Below, piece after piece: positions 6,880 to 13,863 of a DNA stretch of 19,301 nt. The notes under the pieces are model-generated. The model searched no databases and was not told where the DNA came from. It saw only the letters and a program-made list of their open reading frames with translations. How positions within the stretch are numbered: the first letter of the stretch is position 1; each line of letters begins with the position of its first letter. Source of the stretch: an uncultured Fibrobacter sp. (GTDB taxonomy: Bacteria > Fibrobacterota > Fibrobacteria > Fibrobacterales > Fibrobacteraceae). The stretch covers positions 1-19,301 of the forward strand of contig CAKUTF010000046.1 of NCBI GenBank assembly GCA_934691725.1. Reading direction: 5' to 3'. Both the position numbers and the translations under genes were made by a program.

Positions 6880-6929
6880 ATTATCGGACTTGATCCGATA
6901 ATCTAGATTTCCCGGTCAAGCCGGGGAAT
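6880..6929. repeat. Back-to-back pair of REP-like hairpins
   Basis: First hairpin: ATTATCGGA/TCCGATAAT with loop CTTGA (6880-6902). Second: ATTTCCCGG/CCGGGGAAT with loop TCAAG (6907-6929), which is CTTGA in the opposite orientation. They are joined by CTAG and bounded by GTC and GAC, giving an inverted pair. Stem bases differ between copies but pairing is kept. Confidence 0.75.
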
Positions 6930-7016
6930 GACATTTTAAAAAGCCTAAATGTTTGCCGCCCAATTCCTCATTACTCATTGCTAATTTCTCATTTTCTTAG
7001 ACGTCTGCAGACTAAT

Positions 7017-7040
7017 CCCTATTCCCTCGTCCCTAATCCC
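7017..7040 (-). other. G-quadruplex motif, 7-nt phased
   Basis: CCC runs start at 7017, 7024, 7031 and 7038 with 4-nt spacers, giving a G3N4 quadruplex pattern on the minus strand. It is the counterpart of 14-37 in the inverted copy. Confidence 0.6.
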
Positions 7041-7168
7041 GAAACTTAGATGTTCGCAGACCAATTTCTCATTGCTAATTGCTAATTCCTCATTCCCTTA
7101 GACGTCCGCTGTTCTAGGCTCTAAGCTCTCCCAACTAAGCTCTGACTAGCCACTTCCTAAAAATATTC

Positions 7169-7174
7169 TACATT
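7169..7174 (+). promoter_or_regulatory. Candidate -10 box for cytX
   Basis: TACATT followed by TG lies just before the riboswitch. It would put the transcription start near 7181, two bases before the 5' strand of the riboswitch P1 stem. No good -35 is visible. Confidence 0.35.
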
Positions 7175-7182
7175 TGTCGCAC

Positions 7183-7270
7183 TCATTCGGGGTGCTACCG
7201 CACACGGTGTGCGGATGCTGAGAACAAACCCGAAAACCTGATCAGGGTAATTCCTGCGGAGGTATAATGA
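7183..7270 (+). promoter_or_regulatory. TPP riboswitch (THI element)
   Basis: The conserved core is present in order: GGGGTGC (7189-7195), a variable hairpin CCGCACA/TGTGCGG (7198-7214), CTGAGA (7218-7223), ACCTGATC (7237-7244), GGGTAAT, CCTGCGGAGG (7253-7262). These match the thiamine pyrophosphate aptamer. P1 is best closed by TCATT (7183-7187) with AATGA (7266-7270), which contains the start codon of the next gene, and GGAGG at 7258-7262 is both aptamer sequence and ribosome site. TPP binding would therefore be expected to block translation start directly. The aptamer is recognised by motif; the mechanism is inference. Confidence 0.93.
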
Positions 7271-8418
7271 ATCGTCAAGGTACAGGCATTTTTGCTAGTG
7301 GTCTCATCTGGTTCGGCGCGGCGGTCTCTGTCGCGGAAATCGAAGCGGGCATCCAGTCCGGCAACAACTGGAAGGCCTTAATTCTCGGACATCTTCTAGG
7401 CGGAGCGCTCCTCTTTGCCGTCGGGCTTATCGGCGCAAAGGCAAGGCTCAACGCGATGGACTCGACCGCGTCCGCTTTCGGGAAAAACGGAGCCAAGTTT
7501 TTCGCCATGTTGAACCTCTTGCAGCTCATCGGGTGGACTTCCGTGATGATAGCGCAGGGAGCTTCCGCACTCGGAGGCCTTGGACAAACGCTGAACGCCA
7601 CGCTTCTTTCCGTCGTTCTTGCGATTCTCGTCGCCGGCTGGATTTTTATCGGGCTAAAGAATTCGGCTCACATCGCGACAGTCGCCATGGCGCTTCTCGC
7701 CGTCCTCGTCGGGATTCTCACCTTTAAACTCTTCGGTTCCGCAAGCGCCGCTTCGAACACCGCCACGGAAACGCTTTCCTTCTGGCAAGCCTTCGAACTT
7801 TCCGTCGCGATGCCGCTCTCCTGGCTTCCGCTCGTCTCGGATTACACGAAAAACGCCGAGCGCCCTCTCGCCGCGACCGCGACATCGGCAATCGTCTATA
7901 CGTTTGTCAGCATCTGGATGTACGCCATCGGAATGCTTGTCGCCTCTTCCGGTGCAGGCGACCTTCCCACGGCAATCCTCTCCGTCGGATTAGGAATTCC
8001 CGGTATTCTCATCGTGGTCTTCTCGACCGTCACCACGACATTTCTCGACGCCTATTCCGCCGGGGAATCCGCGAAAACGCTTTGCGGCAGGCTGAACCCG
8101 AAAATCGTGGGAGTTGTCGTCTGCGCACTCGGGGTTGTCCTTTCCGCCTCGGGAATCATCGACCGCTACGCGACCTTTCTCTACCTCATCGCTTCCGTCT
8201 TTGCGCCGATGGCAGCCGTCTTCGCCGTTTCCCACTACATCGTGAAACGCCCGCTCCCGGTGTGGAACCTCGTCTCCTGGGCTTTCGGCTTCGGGGTTTA
8301 CCAGTTCGCAGGGGAATCTCCGATTGGCCCGACAATGACCGCCATGGCTATTTCCGCGGTCCTTGCGCTAGCAGGGAAGCTCGCCAAAAAACAATCGTTC
8401 CAAAAACAATCCGTATAA
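7267..8418 (+). CDS. cytX: NCS1-family hydroxymethylpyrimidine/thiamine-precursor permease CytX
   Basis: 383 aa, almost entirely hydrophobic with about 11-12 membrane segments. The opening (GIFASGLIWFGAAVSVAEIEAG) matches the first transmembrane segment of the cytosine permease-like CytX subgroup. LSWLPLVSDYTKNAERP (184-200) resembles the conserved substrate-region motif of these permeases (P-x-x-D-Y). CytX-type proteins are assigned to uptake of the thiamine pyrimidine precursor HMP, based on their constant association with TPP riboswitches and thi genes. The riboswitch directly upstream supports that here, although no thi gene is in the window. A single-gene transcript is likely, since a terminator follows 12 bp after the stop. 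CodB-type cytosine permease is the alternative but would not explain the riboswitch. Confidence 0.88.
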   Translation: MNRQGTGIFASGLIWFGAAVSVAEIEAGIQSGNNWKALILGHLLGGALLFAVGLIGAKARLNAMDSTASAFGKNGAKFFAMLNLLQLIGWTSVMIAQGASALGGLGQTLNATLLSVVLAILVAGWIFIGLKNSAHIATVAMALLAVLVGILTFKLFGSASAASNTATETLSFWQAFELSVAMPLSWLPLVSDYTKNAERPLAATATSAIVYTFVSIWMYAIGMLVASSGAGDLPTAILSVGLGIPGILIVVFSTVTTTFLDAYSAGESAKTLCGRLNPKIVGVVVCALGVVLSASGIIDRYATFLYLIASVFAPMAAVFAVSHYIVKRPLPVWNLVSWAFGFGVYQFAGESPIGPTMTAMAISAVLALAGKLAKKQSFQKQSV

Positions 8419-8430
8419 AAGCCTTTAACG

Positions 8431-8456
8431 AGGAAGCGGCAACGCTTCCTTTTTTG
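8431..8456 (+). terminator. Intrinsic terminator after cytX
   Basis: A perfect 8-bp stem AGGAAGCG/CGCTTCCT with a GCAA tetraloop is followed at once by TTTTT (8451-8455). It lies between cytX and the convergent hsdS gene. Confidence 0.85.
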
Positions 8457-8482
8457 TCTATTTCGAGCGAAAATCTATCGAT

Positions 8483-9541
8483 TTAAAAACCGGCGGCTTT
8501 GGCGTTTCCGGACATCAGCTTGGGGAGAAGGGTGTCGCGGATGAAGGTTAATCGATAAGTCTCTGCATTGTTTGCATCAATAACGTTGAAGAACGATTTT
8601 ACATAATCCTCAAATTTTTGCAAGGCGTTTTCGCTTGGAATTACACAATCAATTTTGCCTAAATCAGATTGTGTTATCAACGGCTGTGTAGAACCTCTAT
8701 TCATGTTGCTAAAATCAATATTTTTGAGAATCTGATACATGAATTCGTAATATTTGCTTTTGATGACAAGGGTATTGTCTGAAGGCCAACATTTTGATGA
8801 GAATCGTTGGATTACGCCATGTGTTCCAACACGCCCTGTAACCAAAATGGGTTCTTCGTAAAGTACTTTATTTGTGAAACCCATTATTGAAGCCGCACCA
8901 ACTAGTGGAATATTGACATCTTTAGAGGATTCTGCCTGCTTCATTGGGGGGCGTTTACCACTTGTGATTTTTGCAATGTCGGCAAGAGAACCTATTTTCC
9001 ACTCCCCCGGCACCACTCCCCCGAAAGGAGCGAAGTCGATGAACCAGTTCTTGAAGAGCGCCCGCGCCTGTTCCTCCAGGTTCCTGTTTATCGCGCTGTT
9101 GAGTTCTATCTTGTCGTCGAGGCTTCCGAGGATTTCCGCGATGCGGCGCTGCTCCGCAAGAGGGGGGACTTTTAACGTTAATCGATTTAGTGTTTCCGTT
9201 CTTAAGCTAGGAATTGTTGTCCCTTCATTATAGTTCATGAAATTTATTGTGCACATCCTATAATAAAGAAATTTCGGAATAACCAAGTCTTCATTTATCT
9301 CTGAATAAAACAACGTATCAACTGTCCAAAAGGGATGCTCTACGTAACGAACTTTATCGATCGTCCCTTTTCGACCGATGAGAATGGACGGCTTGTCATG
9401 TAGGGGACGTGTCGCATGCCCCATTAATCCACCTGTTCCGTATATTGGAAAAGGGCCGCTTGCGTCTTCAACCTCTTTTTGGTTCTTGCCATATTTAATC
9501 GTAAGAAGTTCGCCCAACTTGTATTCTTTCCATTCGCTCAT
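8483..9541 (-). CDS. hsdS: Type I restriction-modification specificity subunit (orphan HsdS)
   Basis: 352 aa, somewhat short for HsdS (usually about 400). Two target-recognition domains are visible: residues 1-125 (WKEYKLGELL start; FPIYGTGG; ILIGRKGTIDKVRY) and 178-305 (EWKIGSLADIAKITSGKRPP; ILVTGRVGTHG; STQPLITQSDLGKI). They are separated by the central conserved helix PPLAEQRRIAEILGSLDDKI (126-145), with LEEQARALFKNWFIDF following, and closed by a C-terminal repeat of that helix (315-345, RDTLLPKLMSG). HsdS sets the DNA sequence recognised by the HsdM/HsdR complex. No hsdM or hsdR lies beside it: the neighbours are cytX and repeat tract 3. The two recognition-domain coding regions are visibly AT-richer than the GC-rich central spacer (about 9000-9165), suggesting domain exchange. 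The start ATG has only a weak GGAA ribosome site. Confidence 0.9.
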   Translation of the reverse strand: MSEWKEYKLGELLTIKYGKNQKEVEDASGPFPIYGTGGLMGHATRPLHDKPSILIGRKGTIDKVRYVEHPFWTVDTLFYSEINEDLVIPKFLYYRMCTINFMNYNEGTTIPSLRTETLNRLTLKVPPLAEQRRIAEILGSLDDKIELNSAINRNLEEQARALFKNWFIDFAPFGGVVPGEWKIGSLADIAKITSGKRPPMKQAESSKDVNIPLVGAASIMGFTNKVLYEEPILVTGRVGTHGVIQRFSSKCWPSDNTLVIKSKYYEFMYQILKNIDFSNMNRGSTQPLITQSDLGKIDCVIPSENALQKFEDYVKSFFNVIDANNAETYRLTFIRDTLLPKLMSGNAKAAGF

Positions 9542-9691
9542 ACAATTCCAAAAATACCATTTTCACTCCGCCTATCCGGAGTTTCCGTTTCTTCCCCTGC
9601 CGTTATCCGTCCCCATCTGACAACCCCTGTGCCATTGCCGGGCTTAGCTCGACACGCTCGCTAGCCTGCCAAATCCCATTCCTTAAAGGCG

Positions 9692-9714
9692 ATTCCCCGG
9701 TCAAGCCGGGGAAT
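9692..9714. repeat. REP-like hairpin, copy 4
   Basis: A perfect ATTCCCCGG/CCGGGGAAT stem with loop TCAAG, followed by GAC. Its orientation is opposite to the copy at 125-147. Confidence 0.8.
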
Positions 9715-9802
9715 GACAGTGCGCAGAAACGGTTCGCTTGGAAACCCCGTATTCCACGTTTCGCTTATCGTGTACCAAAAGCCTAGACGTCTGCTGACTA
9801 CT

Positions 9803-9826
9803 CCCTACTCCCTGTTCCCTAGTCCC
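9803..9826 (-). other. G-quadruplex motif, 7-nt phased
   Basis: CCC runs start at 9803, 9810, 9817 and 9824, exactly 7 nt apart, giving a G3N4 pattern on the minus strand. Confidence 0.6.
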
Positions 9827-9938
9827 TGAACATAGACGTCTGATGCTCTGACCACTGAATTGTCGGAGCTCGGAAATGACATCGCAGCGAATCGGAGTCT
9901 ATTGCCGGATTCTTCGCAGAGTTTGAGCCCCCTCCCCC

Positions 9939-12900
9939 CTACTTCACCACGATTTCCGGCGAAGTCGCATCCAAGAGATAGTTCCACTCTTCGCGAATCC
10001 GCTCGTATTCCGAAGGGTCCGCATAGATAGCGAAAGTCGTCCACTTGTAACCGTGGGCAGTCTTTTCAAAATTCACGTATTCCGTTTCGCGCGAAAGTTT
10101 CGGTGCTTCCTGGATTTCGAGCTTTCCGTCCGCGGTCACTTCCAGCTCGCTTTCGAATTCCGTCTCGTGCGGCATCCGGATAGGCAGGTAACGCGTGCGC
10201 ACTTTCGGCAGGTGCATGATCGAGCGTTCCCAGATGTTCGGGTAGCGACCCTTGAAGCCATCCGAACTTTTCCCGAAATAGTTTTTCGACGAGAACGTAA
10301 CGACGAGCTTCAACGGCCTATCAAAATCCGCCACGTTTTCCGTGCGGACCCTCGCAATGGAAACGTCGGGGACTCCCTGCGCGATCAAATCCTGCAAGAG
10401 CGCTTCCGTCTCCTTCGCGTCGCGACCATAAAGGCGGTTGCGCAGGACGCTCGCAAACTTGCCCGTCATGCAGAGCGAATCGCGGAATTCCGCCGAACCG
10501 TCCTTTCCGATGTGCAAGCGGTGGTAGAGAAAAACCTGGTGTTCCTTTTCGTTTTCGAGGATGGGCGTTACCGCGACATGGCTCGAATCGCCATCGACGA
10601 CAAGCGCGACCTTTCCTTCCATGTCCAGCGGCACGGGACGTTCGTTTCCGCCCTTGTCCGAGGGATCGACCCACATTTCCGGATAGTTTTCTCCTTTCGG
10701 GATATAGAGCATCATGTGGTTGAACTGCTGGATAGAGGGGAGCGATTCGAAGCCCGCTTCGTTCAGGTGAATCGCGACGAGCTTGCTCTTCACGCCGATA
10801 GCGCCAAGCATTTCCTTGAGAAGCAGGCTCTGGTCCTTGCAATCGCCGCGGCGTTCCCGGAGAGTAGTCTCCGCGAGCTGCGGAATCAGGCTGTGCCCGC
10901 CAAAGCGAACATCCCGGTAGCGGATATTCTCCCGCACAAAGCGCACTTCCGCAAGGATAGCTTCCTTGCCGAGCCTGCTCCCGCGCACTTCAAAAGCCTT
11001 TTCCCGAACGGCAATCGCGCTTTTGAACTGGTGACGGATCAGGTTCTCGTATTCGCGTCCCACGTCTGCCCAGGTACGCTTTCCCGTCAGCAAAAATCCC
11101 GCTCCGTAATCCCGGTAGTTCGGCATATAGGGTTCGCGCCGAATCACGATCGGATCGTCTATCGACCATTCTTCGCCGTCCGCATCGTAGCGGTTCGAGA
11201 GCGGCCCGTATTCCTCGGTCACGAAGCGTGACGTATCCGCATAGATTTTAAACGACGTCGTGCGCACCGGGACCTCTTCGCTCGCCTCGAAACTCACGAA
11301 GGGAATCACGCCGTAGTTTGCGATGCTAGTCCGGGAAATCTGCAGATAGACGAAATCGCCCGGGGATAGCTTTTCGAGCGGGAAGTGCGCCGTCTGCATT
11401 TCGTTGTCAAGCCCGAGTTCCGTCGCATAGGTGATGTAGGCACCGGAGAGCGAGACCTTCGCCTTGAGCGTCATCGTTGAATCATAGATTTCCAGAGCGT
11501 TCAAATAGATCCGGTCGAATCCCGGGAGAAAGTCGAACGAAAGTTCCGAATAAAGCCCTACGCCGCGCATGTCGAGAATTTCTATCAGCTTCTGGGTTGT
11601 CCGCACCCAGGCCTTGTCCTTGTCCGCACGGAGAGCCTCGCGCGCATAATGCACCACCGCCGGGAAATTTTCCAACTTCGCCCTTTCCGCATATTCCCTG
11701 TTCACGAGAGAGGCTAAAGCCACGGGCCGCATTTCCACCGGATCGATTTTCTTCTGGAGAGTGCGGTTGTCCGCCTTGCCGAGAAAAGCCTTCGACGCCG
11801 AAAGGAAGCTCTTGATGTCTTCATCGTCCGGGTGCATCAAAAGCGCATGGGACAGCGACTTCTCCGCCTGCACGAAGTTCTTCGAATAGAACTGCGCCTT
11901 GCCGCGGCTTGCCCACACGCGGTAGTCCGAAGTCCCGACCGGCAGCGTCTCCTCGCTTACGGCAAGTGCTTCGGGATAGCGGCCCATAAAAATCAGGGCG
12001 TCCATCAGGGTGAGTCCCAGATCGACGTTCATGCCGAAACGCCTCTTCGTCGCATAGAGAATATCCACCGCTTCCGCATAGCGATCCATTCCCATGTAGG
12101 TTTTCGCGAGATAGACGCCTAGGCGCGCCGACGGCTGCTTGTCGTAAAGGTTCTGCACCACGGCAAGCGACTGGTTCCGTTGCCCGAGCCCCCACAGCGC
12201 ATCGGAAAGGTTGATGACGTATTCCGGATTGTTCGGCGTGTAGCGAAGCGCCATTTCCGCATACTTCCGGGCCTCGCCGTAATCCATCATCGCTTCGTAC
12301 ATTTCCCCGAGAATGGAAAGCAGGCGACCGTTTTTCCGCACGAGTTCCATTTCGCTCAAGAAATGGTTCACGCCCGGACCGTAAAGTTCCTTCATCTGGT
12401 ACACGAAGCCGCAGTTGATGAGATAGAGAGGCTCGGTCGGATCCATCCGGTTCGCCTTTTCAAAGTAGGAAAGCGCGACAAGAGGCTGCCCGTCCGCAAG
12501 ACGCAGAAGCCCGACCTGGTTTACAACCGCCGCCTGGAATTTCCGGGACTTTTCGTCGGCCAGGCTTTCCGGCTTTTCGAGAAGCGACACGCCGCCTATT
12601 GCGCGTTCGAGAATCTTCGCGTATTTTTTGTAGAGGATTCCCTGCGCCCATCCCGCCACGAGGATTCCGCGACCGCCGTCCCAGAAATAGCGTCCGACAT
12701 ATTTAAAATCGTATCCGTCGATGACCCGCTCGCACGTAAAGTTCTGCACAAACTTTTCGGCATTGCCTCCGCGGACACGGGTAGTTTCAAGCGAAGGCTC
12801 GTCGGGATTCACGCCTAGCCGGATAAGCAGAACCTTGAACAGGTCCTGAGCGCTCACCTCGCCCGGATCCACGATCGTCCCATAGACAAAGAACGCCGTC

Positions 12901-13733
12901 TCCTCCGACATGTTCGCCAGCACCAGGTCGGGATCGCCGTTCTGCGCCGCGACACTTTCCCAGTTGTGCCAGAGGGAATCCTTCGATTCAAACACGTAGC
13001 CTAGCGATTTCGACTCGTAATGAGTCACCGTCTCCTTCGAGAATTCCTTCTCGCTGGCGGAATTCTTCAAAGCCTCCGAAAGCGCGAAGCCGGCAAAAAA
13101 CTCCTTCCATTCCTTTTCAAAGCCGGCGCGATCTACCGCCGAATCCTGGGCGGAAAGCGAAAGGAAGAATACGCGCCCCCCCGCCGAAGCGACAAAGCCA
13201 TCCGAAGAAAGATAGGATTCCGATGTGCGCCCCGCCGACTCAAAAAAGGCTCCGGTCATTCCCAGTTCTTCCCGCGGCGAAACGCCCGCATAGGAAACGC
13301 TCCGAAGGGAAAGCCCGCGGCCCTGCATCTCGGCGCGTGCGCGGTCCATCACGTCGGGAGATTCCCCGGGCGAAAGAAGGATCGAAAGAATTTCGGCGCG
13401 TCGTCCCGTCTTCGCATTGAAAAATTCAAGCGGAGCGGTCGCGTCCGAAGGGTCGCTCACCAAGTCCCAGTCCTCGCCGGGAAGCCGGAATGAAAAATCC
13501 GCCCGTTCAAAGTCCAGAGTCCGGGTCTTGGCCTTTTCTTCAAACGAGACGCCTTCCCGCGAAGCCTTCGCCAAGGCGCCGCCTGTTTCGCGAGCCTCCA
13601 CGCCCGAAACGCTGTCGGAAGAGCTTGCCGGTTCGGAAACCCGGACGGGAATTTCGGGACGCCCCGCACAGCCAAAAAAAATCGCCGTCAAAACAGCAAA
13701 AAACGCCACGGTAAATTTCATCTTCATCACCAT
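9939..13733 (-). CDS. Large lipoprotein with TPR and transglutaminase-like domains
   Basis: 1264 aa from the ATG at 13733. An open frame extends to 13781, but the leader MVMKMKFTVAFFAVLTAIFFGC with lipobox Cys22 and AGGGA upstream fixes the start here or at 13727. Domain order: residues 22-230 and 235-380, two divergent copies of a compact beta/alpha domain (DWDLVSDPSDATAPLEFFN in the first; GYVFESKDSLWHNWESV in the second); about 395-660, a run of TPR-like helical repeats (ALSYFEKANRMDPTEPLYL; ARKYAEMALRYTPNNPEYV; AEKSLSHALLMHPDDEDI); about 720-880, a beta-rich DUF3857-like region; about 900-1030, a transglutaminase-like core with Cys965 (RRGDCKDQS), His1006 (FNHMMLY) and Asp1023 (WVDPSD), so the triad is complete; then a C-terminal beta domain. 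DUF3857 plus transglutaminase proteins are common in Bacteroidota and Fibrobacterota as envelope proteins of unknown substrate. It is the only gene in its transcript and divergent from gapA. Confidence 0.88.
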   Translation of the reverse strand: MVMKMKFTVAFFAVLTAIFFGCAGRPEIPVRVSEPASSSDSVSGVEARETGGALAKASREGVSFEEKAKTRTLDFERADFSFRLPGEDWDLVSDPSDATAPLEFFNAKTGRRAEILSILLSPGESPDVMDRARAEMQGRGLSLRSVSYAGVSPREELGMTGAFFESAGRTSESYLSSDGFVASAGGRVFFLSLSAQDSAVDRAGFEKEWKEFFAGFALSEALKNSASEKEFSKETVTHYESKSLGYVFESKDSLWHNWESVAAQNGDPDLVLANMSEETAFFVYGTIVDPGEVSAQDLFKVLLIRLGVNPDEPSLETTRVRGGNAEKFVQNFTCERVIDGYDFKYVGRYFWDGGRGILVAGWAQGILYKKYAKILERAIGGVSLLEKPESLADEKSRKFQAAVVNQVGLLRLADGQPLVALSYFEKANRMDPTEPLYLINCGFVYQMKELYGPGVNHFLSEMELVRKNGRLLSILGEMYEAMMDYGEARKYAEMALRYTPNNPEYVINLSDALWGLGQRNQSLAVVQNLYDKQPSARLGVYLAKTYMGMDRYAEAVDILYATKRRFGMNVDLGLTLMDALIFMGRYPEALAVSEETLPVGTSDYRVWASRGKAQFYSKNFVQAEKSLSHALLMHPDDEDIKSFLSASKAFLGKADNRTLQKKIDPVEMRPVALASLVNREYAERAKLENFPAVVHYAREALRADKDKAWVRTTQKLIEILDMRGVGLYSELSFDFLPGFDRIYLNALEIYDSTMTLKAKVSLSGAYITYATELGLDNEMQTAHFPLEKLSPGDFVYLQISRTSIANYGVIPFVSFEASEEVPVRTTSFKIYADTSRFVTEEYGPLSNRYDADGEEWSIDDPIVIRREPYMPNYRDYGAGFLLTGKRTWADVGREYENLIRHQFKSAIAVREKAFEVRGSRLGKEAILAEVRFVRENIRYRDVRFGGHSLIPQLAETTLRERRGDCKDQSLLLKEMLGAIGVKSKLVAIHLNEAGFESLPSIQQFNHMMLYIPKGENYPEMWVDPSDKGGNERPVPLDMEGKVALVVDGDSSHVAVTPILENEKEHQVFLYHRLHIGKDGSAEFRDSLCMTGKFASVLRNRLYGRDAKETEALLQDLIAQGVPDVSIARVRTENVADFDRPLKLVVTFSSKNYFGKSSDGFKGRYPNIWERSIMHLPKVRTRYLPIRMPHETEFESELEVTADGKLEIQEAPKLSRETEYVNFEKTAHGYKWTTFAIYADPSEYERIREEWNYLLDATSPEIVVK

Positions 13734-13863
13734 TTTTCCCTGTAAGGTATAAAAAAGCGGGTTTTCGACCTCGCCACGCAAGCGAATTTTAGTAAATTTC
13801 AGTCAGCTAAAATCCCCCGCTTGCGGGAGATGGCAGATTCACAATCAAACAAAGGATCCTAAA

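Larger units (their letters stand above)
6713..7053. repeat. Inverted copy of positions 1-331
   Basis: Read in reverse complement, 1-331 aligns along its whole length with 6713-7053: the same order of GTTCAGAACTGAG words, CTTGCATCTCG, TTTAACGTCCGCA, CTCTGAATAGCTCGACAAGC, the hairpin, TTTTAAAAAGCCTAAATG, the ATTCCTC block, the punctuation word and the CCCTAAT block, ending CTTAGATGT. Local replacements exist, for example an extra hairpin here at 6880-6902. Confidence 0.85.
6600..7160. repeat. Heptad repeat tract 2 (intergenic)
   Basis: No gene is visible. The tract is G-rich from 6600 to about 6745 (GAACAGG, GATTAGT, CTTAGTG units) and C-rich from there to the cytX promoter. Punctuation words occur at 6751-6761, 6783-6792, 6998-7008, 7047-7057 and 7099-7109. 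Two REP-like hairpins lie back to back at 6880-6929. 6713-7053 is the inverted copy of 1-331. Heptads such as ATTTCTC-ATTGCTA-ATTGCTA-ATTCCTC are in clear phase near 7063-7090. Confidence 0.85.
9610..9882. repeat. Heptad repeat tract 3 (intergenic)
   Basis: This lies between hsdS and the large lipoprotein gene, with no gene visible. Order: GACAACCCCTGTG word, GCTCGACACGCTCGCTAGCC (as at 6857-6876), REP-like hairpin 9692-9714, an ACGGTTCG...CCAAAAGCC module shared with 17379-17430, punctuation words at 9784-9794 and 9833-9843, a CCC heptad block between them, and GACCACTGAATT near 9850. It is C-rich on the plus strand throughout. Confidence 0.8.

Noticed and set aside
1..7053. Insertion sequence or transposon with 330-bp terminal inverted repeats
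   Set aside because: No transposase or integrase is encoded between the arms, no target-site duplication is visible, and the same repeat words occur at three other tracts, so dispersed repeats explain it more simply.
9565..9582. ACTCCG/CGGAGT hairpin just upstream of hsdS
   Set aside because: A 6-bp stem with no T-run on either strand and no matching copy elsewhere. It may be chance or an operator; there is not enough to call it.
10053..11231. Long plus-strand open frame of 392 codons opposite the large lipoprotein gene
   Set aside because: It lies entirely antisense to the transglutaminase-like domain, whose catalytic motifs are intact. Its product is Arg/Phe/Val-rich with no domain, a typical shadow of a GC-biased gene.
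13734..13781. N-terminal extension of the large lipoprotein from 13781
   Set aside because: It would place 16 polar residues ahead of a clear lipoprotein signal peptide and cover the ribosome site at AGGGA.
13811..13826. Small CCCGC/GCGGG palindrome before gapA as an operator
   Set aside because: The loop is only 2 nt and there is no second copy. It cannot be separated from chance in this GC-rich leader.
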